From NCBI GenBank assembly GCA_950295325.1, contig OX485807.1, forward strand, positions 39,276,440-39,340,439: DNA of 64,000 nt, read 5' to 3'. The DNA is from Polytrichum commune. Taxonomy: Eukaryota; Streptophyta; Polytrichopsida; Polytrichales; Polytrichaceae. The notes beneath the pieces are model-generated. The model did not search any database, had not been told where the DNA came from, and saw nothing but the letters and a program-made list of their open reading frames with translations. The translations under genes and the position numbers were made by a program. Positions 1 to 10,089 of the stretch are shown in pieces; positions within the stretch are counted from its first letter, which is position 1; every line of letters begins with the position of its first letter.

Positions 1-510
1 CCAAGGCCATGATCAAGTGTTCGAACAAATGTGACAAACTCTCCAACAAAATCATCATAACATCTTTGTTTCACACAAGTACCTCCAAGCAAGCAAGTTG
101 ATCTACAAGTGCCTTGACCTGGTTGATGTGGTGTATCAAGTCATCATTTTTGTACATCTTGCATGTGAAGAACTTGTGGCGAACGAAGAGAATGTTCGAC
201 AAGTTCTTTGTCTCGTGGATGTTGCAAAGGGTTTTCATGCCTATACTGGTCATTTGCAACTCCTTATGTGCGCAACTTGATTGTCCGTCAAGTTGAGCAC
301 AATGATAGACATTCCTTTTTATACATGCCTTTGGTATTCCTTTTTCACTTTCTGATCGACGTTGAAAAATGGAGTTGCCTAATATTTGTTCACAATGCCC
401 CAAAGGTTCACAAAAGCCAATCCCATCTCCAATTTAAACCTCTAAATATTAAAGTTCTCTCCATTGAACTTGTCAATAACTCTAGCACCGTCACCCTCAA
501 ATGATGCCAT
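1..510 (-). pseudogene. Ty1/copia retrotransposon gag relic (UBN2-type), broken
   Basis: Read on the minus strand from an ATG at 510-508, the product starts MASFEGDGARVIDKFNGENF and continues into a copia-type gag pattern. A tryptophan codon expected in the N-terminal block (F-K-L-E-M-G-L-A follows it) is a TAG stop. Further on come the typical KLFxxxMxxxDxxxxHIxxxKxLVDQLA stretch (about 190-100) and, after another frame break near 75, a block resembling the vMxLLxSLP segment. This is the capsid/nucleocapsid precursor of a copia element, whose later ORFs would lie left of the window. No LTR or primer binding site was recognised at 510-560. Stops and frame breaks show it is dead. The element type is fairly sure; the exact limits are not. 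Confidence 0.6.
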
Positions 511-559
511 CTTACGCTCAATAATTGGGAATATAATTTCTATGAACTCAGATTAACCT

Positions 560-1720
560 TTCCCAAAACTTATATATGCACCCAATGGCTTTACAAACCT
601 CAATCAACCCATTTAAAGCTCAAAGAATTCCTTGTCCTCAACCCATTCAAGTCAAATATTTTTGCTCTCAATCCACTCAAGCTGGATTAAATTGCATTTA
701 GATGAACCCTTGAACATTCAATCCACTCAATTCAAGTTCTTTTGCTTTCCAATATGCCTTTTCACACTCATTCTGCTTAAGTAAGATGCTTTTGAGCTAT
801 AATGAACCCCCTTGCTCTCAAAAATACCTTTGCACCATCAATCCACTCAAATTGGATCCATTTGAACTCAAATGAACAATTTTGGTCTCAAATGTCCCCT
901 TGCACCTTTAATCAAATCAACTTAGCCCTCATGGTCTCAAATGTGCCTTTACGCCCTCTATCCACGCAAACAAAGTCCTTAAATCAAACGTGCCTATGCA
1001 TCCTCTAATCAATCAAATCAAGTCCTTTTGAACCCAAATGTTCCTATATAGCCTCAAACCACTCAAACTAAATCATGCCCTCTTCAACGTTAATGTGTTT
1101 TTCCACTCCAATTGAGTCATCTTCAACTCAAATGTACTTTTGCACCCACTTTAACTCTATCGTTCCTTTACACCTTCAACCACTCAAATCAGGCCCTTCT
1201 CAATTCACATATGTTTCCAACATCAAGCCACTCAAATTAATCCTTTTCCAACTCAAATGTGCTTTGGCAACTTCAAATTATTCAATGGAAGCCATCTTCA
1301 ACTCAAGTGTGCCTTCCCAACTTCAAACCACTCAAATCAAGTTTTTTCCAACTCACATGTGTTTTTGCACCCTCAAGTCACTCAAATATGTACAATCGCA
1401 CTCACCGACCTCAAATCATGTCCTCTTCACCTCGAATGACCTTAATACTCTCAAATGTATACAAGTTGCACTCAATACCCTCAAATCATGACCTCTTGAA
1501 CTCAAATGACGTTAATATGGTCAAATGTGCACAACATGCACTCAACATCCTCAATTCATGCTTTCTTACTCTCAAATGAACACAATACCCTCAAATGTGC
1601 ACATTTGCACTCCACAAATTAAACCCTCTTACACTCAAATGACCTTCAATTACACAAATGCAATCAACCAACTCAAATCAACACTTACAACCTCCAAAAC
1701 TCCTTTGAGCATTAAAACCT
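560..1720. repeat. Degenerate minisatellite with CTCAAAT core
   Basis: About 1.15 kb of diverged tandem units of roughly 50-60 bp. Each unit alternates phrases such as CCACTCAAATCAAGTC, CAACTCAAATGTGC and TTTGCACC. The unit is clearest at 1140-1420 and decays to both sides. Strongly T/C/A-biased with few G on the plus strand. The long ORFs in it follow from the bias and look non-coding. Confidence 0.6.
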
Positions 1721-3108
1721 CTCAAGATCCACTCCCTAACCAACAATCAATCAAATCTCTAATTCTGGAACTTGCGTAAGTGGACCCATGACCTATTGAA
1801 ACATAATAAAACCAGAGATTAGATTGTACAAGCAAATACACATACACATAGGCACATGAACAATGCTTAGAGCGAGATGAACACCTCCACCCTTTGTTTT
1901 GCCCTTTATTGCATTTTTCCTCCTTGTCCCATACAATGAATATGGGATATCTCAACTCCCACTTCTCCACAAACCATATGGGTTTATTCAAACCTTATTC
2001 ACTTTTAAACCTCTAACAAACACTATCCTATGACTACGAGCAAGCTAATGCTCTACCTTAAAAAATGTATTGTGGATCCCAAGCCTATTAGCTTTCAAAC
2101 AATCCTTGTCTCGTTCGTCCAATTTTATAGTACTTTACACCTTGGTATGTTCGTTGTTATTTATCATTTTCTGCACTGCCGTATTACTTGACTTGGAGTT
2201 TGTGTGGAGTACTCAAACTTTTGATATTTTCTAATGTATAAGCTTGTGTCTTAAATTAGATTTTGCTAGCTAGATCTATTTCTTTAAAAAATTATAGGTC
2301 GTTGCTTAAATCAAGTTCCATGTGTAATGAGGGCCTAACTCATAATATTTCTAAGCAACTAGATGATGGCCACTTCCCAAAGGGAGAATCATAACCTCTA
2401 AATTTGTAGCTATTTGTTGAAAACTCTACATTACACAACTTGAGTGTTCCCCATAAATGGTGAATCTCAAAATGAAAGGAGGATTTTTTTTTCTCTCCTA
2501 ATACTTGGGCCCACATAATGCAATTAAAGATTTGAGTAATGTTATGTAGATTCCTTTCAAGGCTCATATCATTATTTTCATTTTTCATTTTTCATTTAAA
2601 AAAATCCCCCCCTTTTACAATCCTCACAATCTTATATATTGTGGTTTAATATAGGTTTGAGATTCACATGCATTCAATATTTAGCGTATCTAGTACACAT
2701 TCCATGCGACAAAACTCAACATTATCCACATTATCCACATTGACCTAAAATATTACCTATTATCTTTAGGTATATTCACGACATTCTTGTCAACCTTGTT
2801 CTTCGTTTCGATGTGGGGTTGTCAACGTACAATTGTTGCGGATTGAAGTCAAGGTGAATCTCATAGGGCGTAAATATGGTCCATAGTCATTGAGATTAGG
2901 TTTGAAATTACAAACTAGATTTGGGGTTTTGTATATTTTGGGCCCCGCGCGCGGGGGGGGGGGGATCCATGTGATCTCAACTAGAAGAAAATGAAAAAGG
3001 AACGTTTGTGTCTTTTACCCATGACATAAGATGTCCATTCACTGTCTCCCTCCCATGCTGCATGGGCATGGGAGTGGGGGCGGCTTAGTGCCTATTTTCC
3101 TAGGTGAA
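1721..3108. other. Intergenic, nothing recognised
   Basis: AT-rich DNA without a supportable gene. It contains a GCGCGCGGGGGGGGGGG run at 2946-2964 next to GGGCCCCGCG, which is the only GC-rich spot. Confidence 0.4.
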
Positions 3109-4443
3109 TTATGTGGTTAGTACTAGGGCTATGTGTTCTATGTTATTTTGGGGTTTTATTATTAATAAGTGCATTTGGTCAAGTGGGACCATGGCTTGTT
3201 CTTTTCTAATTTTGTTGTTGTTTAGGATTATGTGTGTTAGGTGCCTTATAGCAATTTGGGAGAAGGATTCCATGAGTTTATGATTTGGAGTTAGGGATTT
3301 GTAGGTCTTGGAGGAGTTTAATAGTTCTTGTCTATATAATGGCTCTTTATTCTTATCATGATTATAGTGGGTGGTAGCACTACCCACCCTAGTTGGGAGA
3401 TTGGCGTTTTTATCAAGTTCATGGTTGGTAGCTTTTGTGGGGAATCTATCGCTGAAGTAAGTGAATTCAAATATTTGTGCTTTGAGGTTTGAGTTCAGTG
3501 TTAAGGGTGGTTAATCTGTAGGTGGGGCTCCTAAGATGCATAATATATAGGGTCTAAGTCAAGCTGGGCATTTACATATTGGTAGATAGCATGTGCATGG
3601 GAGTAGCCACGAGGGTATGGTGTTGCCAAGTGTGCAGTCTTTAATTTTACCGACGTTGATTAGGGTAAAGCAATGGGTTGTGGGGTGGGCTAGTAGTGTG
3701 TTTGCTAGTGTGTGTATTGCTTTATTGTGTTGGTTTGTTCTTAAATTGTTTATGTGTTTATTGATGCAAGATGATAGTGAGTATAGGGATGTGTTATTCT
3801 GGTGGGATGTGCATAGATTACATGTTGAGGATATATCTTGTTTGAGGACGTGTATGTGTGTGTGCCCCCCCCCCACACAGTAGTTCCCTAAATGTCCAAC
3901 ATATCTAAATTTGAGGGTTAGTGTTATTTGTGCATTAGTAATCCAGGGTTCAACCCATAATGTATTTGACCATTTTATGTCTATGTATGTGTGGGAGAGC
4001 CATTTGTTTATAGTAGGTATTGTATTTTTTGGATGGAAGATGAGTGCGCTTACATATTCTTTCTCTATGTAGTTTTTGAGGTTGTGGATTGAGCTGTCAT
4101 GTTGCATGGATGTCAGGGCAATAGATGGCCAATACTATGTCTAATAGCCAATGAGGTGGAAAGGGGTTTTTACAATGCAACGGGGTTATTCTACTCATTG
4201 TTTGGCCAATTTATCAACCTCATCATTTTCAACAATGTTTATGGGCTCTGACTTTTGCGAATGATGATATTGTGGTGGGACTTTCTTTAGCATATATCCT
4301 ATTCGGGTTATGAGGAGCTTACATGGGTGGTTATAATAGGAGGATGGGTTTCTTATGTGATTAAGAAGATATATGATGTTGAGGCTATATGTGAATATGA
4401 ATGTGTTTGTTGGGAGCGTTTTGGTGTGTTCTACGGCTATCAT
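3109..4443 (-). pseudogene. LINE retrotransposon relic: RNase H domain and C-terminal Cys/His region
   Basis: On the minus strand, 4443-4195 encodes the second half of a ribonuclease H domain: a SLNxIYLLNHIRNPSS block, then HPCKLLITRI, and finally a NDEVDKLAK block matching the GNExADxLAK end of LINE RNase H. The catalytic aspartate expected in T-D-S-L is tyrosine. After stops, 4107-3559 continues with a LINE C-terminal region: CNLC, a second Cys/His stretch, LRTNQHNKA and an IPSWLL-C-x-C block. 3387-3109 is a possible tail. Many stops and frame changes show it is long dead. The strongly G/T-rich plus strand (A/C-rich coding strand) continues to about 5950 and again at 6750-7390, so the body of the element probably extends there, but I could not read a reverse transcriptase domain. 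Confidence 0.6.
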
Positions 4444-6301
4444 GAGTGTGTATAATTATGCTATGGAAATATTGGGAAATATGGGTAGGCAAACATTGAT
4501 ACGGACTTGTAGTAGTCCACTAAAACCTCTGGCTCATGCAACATAGCATTTTCCTTCTCCATCATGTGGTGTGAAGGAATTGTCCGTATAGTAGGATTGG
4601 GCTGGTGGGAAGCATAGGCGAATATTGATGTTATAGTTGGTGGGTTGGATTGGGCTATGTGCCATGCTTTAGGGATTTTGATGTATATTCTGTTTGTTGG
4701 GGGGTGAGTGTGGTGGGGTAGGTGGTGCAAGTGGGGAATAGTGCTCTAGGGAGTTGTTGGAGGAAGGTGGGTATTTGTGGTGTGGTGGGTGTGTGGGAGA
4801 ATAATGAAATGGAGGTGATGCATGGAATGTATCTTTGTTGTTGTAGTATGTGGGGAAGGGAAATGTTTTGGTATATTGTAGAGTGAATGGTGGGATAGTA
4901 AGTGTACAAGTTACATGTGGTTGTTGAAGTGAGTTGGTTGGATTGTTTGTCTAATCATCGTGTGTGATAGTAATAATTGTATTGGAGTTGTGATTGGTGT
5001 GTGCAACTAGTCGTGCCCATTTGATAAATTTTGGGAGTAGATCTAGGGTTGTTATATGGGCGTACCCACATCCTATACATTGAGTGGAGAAGGATGAGCC
5101 TAGTCAGCCAAATATTACATTTCTTTCATATGGGAAGTGGTAATGTGATAATGGCATGAGACATGTGAGTGGATTGGAGAAGTATGAGTGTGTGATTTGG
5201 AAAGGTTTGTATGAATTAGTCTAGCATTGATGATGGTAATGTGTGGTGGTTATGGATGAAGGGGATGGTGGGTGGTTTGCGTCTTGCAAGCTTTTATGTA
5301 TTGGTTAATGAGGAGAAGAATTTACGTGGCAAAGTCTTATATAGGTGGGAAGAGGGTGTGGTTCACGATGGGTTTATAGGTTGAGTGTCTTTCCCATAGC
5401 ATGTTAATTTGTCAAGTGGTATAGCGGTTTGGTAGTTTCCCATGTTGTCATGTATTCGGGCCAAAAGGGGGGGGGGTGTATTTGTATTGTAGGTAATGCA
5501 CCAATGATGTCTTTGTCTTGGTTACATTGTTAAGTATGCAGGGTAAGGTGTGGGATGTTCAGGTGGGGGTGAACATTTCGTCTGTTGCATGATTATTGGG
5601 GTTTTAGGCTGTTGATTTTGTTTTTTGTTCTTGTTCTTGTTGTCTTGTTATTTTCTTGTGCAAGTTTTGTGATGACTAGTAGGTTGTGTTTATAGAGGAT
5701 GGTGTTTAGAAAGAAAAAAAACTTTGTGCGGTTTGATGGGTGACTAAGAATAAAGGATAGGGGTATAGAAAGAAAGAACTTGTTTAAGAATTGTGTTTGT
5801 GTGATCCATTTGGAATGGTTGGTGCGTGGGATTTGCCAATGATAGTGAAATGTATGTGTATGTTGCAAGATTTATTTATTTATTTATATTTTATTCTTGG
5901 GTGGGGGATTTAATGATGGAGATGCATGGGGGTGGAGGTAGGAGGTGGTGGTGTGTGTTGTGTGGGGGGTGGTGTGTGGTGTGTATTTGGTGGGAAGATG
6001 GCAATGCTTTGTAAAAGTGCACTTTTCAATATTCTAGATTTGGTATGATATTTACCTTGAAATTCTTTAATGATGAGTATGCATGTGTTGGTGCGGTCTT
6101 GAATTTGGGGTAAGGATGGCAATGTTGAAGGAGGAGAGTTTTTTTTTTAAGGAACTTCTCCGTTTTGGATCTTTGTTGTGGAATGAGAGTGGGATGAAAT
6201 GGGCTTTTGTACCAATCTTTCGATGGCGGGTAGTTGTTGAGAGGAAAGGTGATGTCAATGGAGTCTATATGGATGTGAAAGTGTTTTTATTAGTATGTAG
6301 A
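4444..6301. other. Intergenic, G/T-biased plus strand, probable extension of the LINE relic
   Basis: No gene supported. The compositional bias of the neighbouring LINE relic continues to about 5950. The ORFs here are low-complexity products of that bias. A short G run lies at 5467-5476. Confidence 0.35.
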
Positions 6302-6726
6302 GGGATTTACACGGGGAGGTCACTTCATTGTCAAGTTGACACCACGTGCGGACAAAGTTTGCTACCCCTATATTACATGCCATATATAATTTTAAAATTT
6401 ATGATATTTTTTCTACATATACATAACCATTGATAGTATCTTTTGTATAATTATTTGAAATTTTTAGTCATCTTTATTTTTTTAGTAATTGTTTTAGTTC
6501 AATTCAGTGTCATTCTAGTTAGAAATGGTATGTTTTATGAAAAAAACAAATCATCAAATTTAGTTACCACTTTTAACTATGTCATAGGTATTGTGTATAT
6601 CTACTCATGAAAAAAATTTGATAAAATTTTGACCCATTTTGGTGGTGCAACTTACCAAAAGAAGATTTTTTTTGGCCACACGTGGTGTTCAACTTGACAA
6701 TGGAGTGATCTACCCGTGGGGATTTA
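6302..6726. mobile_element. hAT-type MITE with perfect 8-bp target site duplication
   Basis: A 409-bp element at 6310-6718 is flanked by identical GGGATTTA octamers (6302-6309 and 6719-6726). The ends are inverted: the left starts CACGGGGAGGTCACTTC and the right, read inward, starts CACGGGTAGATCACTCC. Similarity continues for about 40 bp through ATTGTCAAGTTGA(A)CACCACGTG. An 8-bp duplication with CA-starting ends is the signature of hAT transposons. The inside is AT-rich and non-coding, so it would need a transposase from elsewhere. The exact duplication suggests a fairly recent insertion. Confidence 0.85.
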
Positions 6727-7083
6727 GTGGTTGGTGATCTAGAGCATGCTTGGTATTTTAATTATGGGAGGTGTTGAACTCTGACAAGTAATGTTCATAC
6801 TCTGGAGTAGATGACATTTGTAATGATATATGGATATGTGACCAGGTTTCCATCTTTATTTAATTATGAGACAATCAAGCAGTGTGGACTTTTGATGGTT
6901 GAAAATTCTTTTGTGAATTGTTTGTGGTTTTTTTTAGTAGTGTCCTAAAATGTTTTATTGCTCATTTGCAATTACGGGGAGTTTTTGTAGTGGTTATTTT
7001 TTGGGCTTCTGCCTTGACATCTATTGTTGTGTTAGCTATGTTGTCCAACCAATCCTATGTTTCCAATAGGTCATAAGTGGTGG

Positions 7084-7118
<35 letters not shown>

Positions 7119-8037
7119 AATTCATGGTTTAAGATGTCAGTTAGGGGTAATTGCAAATGTGGTGGCTCTAATGTTTTTTTTTTTAATTTATGAGATGGTA
7201 GGTGTTAAGTTGTTTTTTTTCCCATTGTTTTTGTATTTTATGGGGCAGGAAATCCCCTTGACGTTTTGTTTGTGGGGTGAGGGAGAGGGTGGAGGTGTGG
7301 CACGTGTGTATATGGCACATTCACTTATGGAGCTTATGATGGTTTGTGTTAATTTTTGTGCTTTGCCCCCTTCTTTTTTTAATCTCACCTAGTAGATTTC
7401 CAATTTATATTCATAGATTTAAAAGCCGCCCAGTGGAAGAGAACCAATGGTAAGGAACCGCAACTCATGTTGTGAAGGTTGTGATCCGTGTTATACAAAT
7501 GAATACCACTAGAAGAAAATATACTTCAAACTCCATATTTTTATAAAAATGTCCATCTTTAAATAACATTCAACAAATTATATATTTCAATATATATTAA
7601 CCCATGTACATTCATAGTATGGCAATTGAACATAACAACACTTAGTTGTAGGCTGATGCATCATGGGACTATAATTCTTTTGGGCATTATGCCCCTCTTA
7701 TTATGGGCCTCTCTTACAAAATGAACAAGTCTCAGTATGAGTGATTTTCACAACAATGTTTTCAATTGATAGATAGCCAAACATGGGCTTTACCAAGCTT
7801 GTTTAAAATAAATAAATAAATAAATAAATAAAGTTATTGATGCATGGTGGTTGCATACACTTGGCCCCATATTGAAGGTGACACATGCCATGCACGTTGC
7901 CCGAAAACACATCAAAGACCAAGAATAAAGTAGCGAGAATTAATGGCCGGGAATAATTGTGGGGTTGACAACTTCAAATTGTGCATTCCCTATTTAGAAA
8001 GGAAACAACAACTTCATTTTGTGTAATGTTATGATTG
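6727..8037. other. AT-rich intergenic DNA with two microsatellites
   Basis: No gene supported. An (ATT)n run lies at about 7087-7115 and an (AAAT)n run at about 7806-7832. 6750-7390 has the G/T bias seen in the LINE region. Confidence 0.4.
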
Positions 8038-8607
8038 TTGAGGGGTTGTTTACACCATGGACCATGAAGTTGTCCCAAGGTCATGTAGAATCGGTGATTG
8101 GTTGTTGAGCATGTCTGGGGACCACTTCGGTTTACACCAAGGAAAGAATGTCAAAGTCACCATGGAGTTTGAAGTCCCCAAAATACATATATTAAGATCT
8201 ACATTATCCACTGACATGGTCCAATGAGTTTTGCAGTGGGAGAGGCAAAAGAGGTGCTCCGGTAGAAAAAGGCAAGGGCCATGGCAAAGAAATATTGTTA
8301 TAATAAAAATTGAATGAATATTTTTGTCGGGGAAGAGAAGACGAGACAAGAGAGGACAAAGGAATGGTCAAACTTGAATTTTTTTCAAAATTATATTTTT
8401 TGGTCATATACTAAGAAAATCAACACATTCTCTTTTTTGTTTGGTGCATGGTCATTCCTCTTGGTCCACATCCGGTTTACACCTAGTGAGGGGTCCAAAG
8501 GCTTTGTAAATTGTTATTATGAAGAAACCAAACCATGGAAGTTGAACCTTCAAATCAGACCATGGAAAAGGCTATCTTTCATGGTCCATGATGTAAACTG
8601 GCCTTGA
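8038..8607. mobile_element. Harbinger-like MITE, full length
   Basis: A 562-bp element (8042-8603) whose ends are inverted copies: the left reads ..GTTTACACCATGGACCATG and the right, read inward, GGCCAGTTTACATCATGG. TTGA occurs on both sides (8038-8041 and 8604-8607). The inside is homologous, in the opposite orientation, to the element at 52298-52877, including CGGTTTACACCAAGG and GGTCCAATG blocks. It is non-coding. The family assignment rests on related elements in this window that have TAA/TTA duplications and the same end motif. Confidence 0.7.
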
Positions 8608-9000
8608 ATAAAGACAACTTCTTACAATTTTTTTATTTTTACTTTTTGTTTGTATTAAATATTTTAAAAAACTCTTCTTCAAGTGTTGAAATCCAACAAA
8701 TTGGAGGTACCGAAGAAACCACATGGACACCAATGGTTACATAAGCATTCCGGTTGATGGCATACGCAAAGCCAATGAGAGGACGATGAATGCACCCCAA
8801 ACTTGCAAGAAGGCTAATGATTCCATTTTCCTTCAATGAAGGGCATCACACAAGACGCAAACAAGGGGGCTAGATTACGTTGAAGATAGGATTGAATTTG
8901 AGCATCTCCTCCATGACACCATCCTAAATTTACTGGACTCCCAAATTAGCTCATGGAATAGAATAAAAAGTTAATTAAAAAAGAGAAAAGAACACAATAG
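8608..9000. other. Upstream region of XDH
   Basis: No gene seen. This is the distal promoter region of the xanthine dehydrogenase gene. Confidence 0.3.
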
Positions 9001-9008
9001 CAAGGGAA

Positions 9009-9071
9009 TATATATATTAAAAGAATCATTGAGGGGGCGGGGTGGGGCCCTACCCACCCGCCCCCTCAATG
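9009..9071 (+). promoter_or_regulatory. Probable XDH core promoter: TATA box and GC-rich hairpin
   Basis: TATATATATTAA at 9009-9020 is followed 7 bp later by a near-perfect inverted repeat. The left arm CATTGAGGGGGCGGG starts at 9028 and the right arm ends at 9071, with about 20 bp per arm and a loop around GGCCCT. At this distance from a TATA box the hairpin would sit at the transcription start and in the first bases of the leader. The arms also contain GGGGCGGGG GC-box-like sequence. The promoter assignment is inferred from position only. Confidence 0.4.
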
Positions 9072-10089
9072 CTCATCGTCATCCCCAAACCTCTCCTCCT
9101 CCGAACTCTTGACGAACCGCCTCCGAAAACTAAAACAAAAAGCAAAAAGCGACACGAACCCACATCAAAATCGCTCCTAAAAAAGTTGAAAATCGCTCTC
9201 AATTCGCCCGATCGCTTAACCAGAAGTTGGGTTTCGCCGAGAACCGCAAAAAAATCCCCAGCATTTCGAGGTACTAGCATTTGACTTCGATTGACAAAAC
9301 AATTGTTAGAATTTTCGAGGGTGGGTTGGTGGGTGGTGAGTTTTCGCGAAGGAAAGAAAAGAAGATCTTGTGGGCGGTGGGTTCCTAGATCCCGATGAAA
9401 AATTTCCACCTGAGAAAAAGGCTTTGGGAATGGTTTTGAAGTTGGTTTGTTGCTGCGGGTGAAGGTAGGCCGGACGGCGAGATTTTGTTTTTCGTTGTTG
9501 TTTTGGTTTTTGGGTAGGTTGCACTGTTGGATTGCTGTTCTTGTGGTGAAGAAACGTGCAAATATGTTAAATTGCCACCTGGAAAACAAGTTTCTAGTAT
9601 GGATTTGAAGTTGGGAATCGCTGGAATGAGGTTCGAAGTTGGTTCGCATTGGATTGGTGAGGTTGAAGTTTGTATTTCGGTTGCACTAGATTTGCTGTTA
9701 AACCTTCAAAACCTGTTGTGGGTCGGATCCAGATTCTGAGCCTGAGTGGGGTTTTTGCTGGGGAATTGGAGTTGGGTTTTTCGGTTGGGTACTGAATCAA
9801 AGGCTGAGCTTTTGATGATGTGTTTTGTGGTTTTGATATTTTGGTAGAGGGCCGGAGTGTTTGATCCTTGTAAGCGAATTTTAGAGCGTTTTGGATCGAA
9901 TCGACAGACAGCCATCGAGTGGATTAGTTTTTCTCAGATTGGGTCCCGGCAGCTTCAAAAGCTGTGGAATTCAGACTTCAAGCAGGTTGGCGAGGATTTG
10001 GATGTTTGGGCGAAGAAGAAGAAGCAGAAGCAGAAGCAGAAGCAGGTGTTTGGTGGTGGGTTTTGAGGTGAAAATTGGTGACTTAACTG
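9045..10089 (+). other. Probable XDH 5' leader, possibly with a leader intron
   Basis: About 1 kb between the putative start site and the ATG at 10090. It is G-rich in its second half and contains several upstream ATGs. A possible donor lies at about 9270 (TTCGAG then GTACTA) and acceptor-like AGs lie at about 9848 and 9936, so the leader may be spliced. TAA at 10084-10086 is in frame just before the start codon. Confidence 0.35.

Noticed and set aside
7087-7115. ATT microsatellite as a regulatory element
   Set aside because: Simple slippage repeat with no gene nearby.
9050-9649. 199-aa ORF on the minus strand upstream of XDH
   Set aside because: Lies opposite the XDH leader, low complexity, no recognisable domain.
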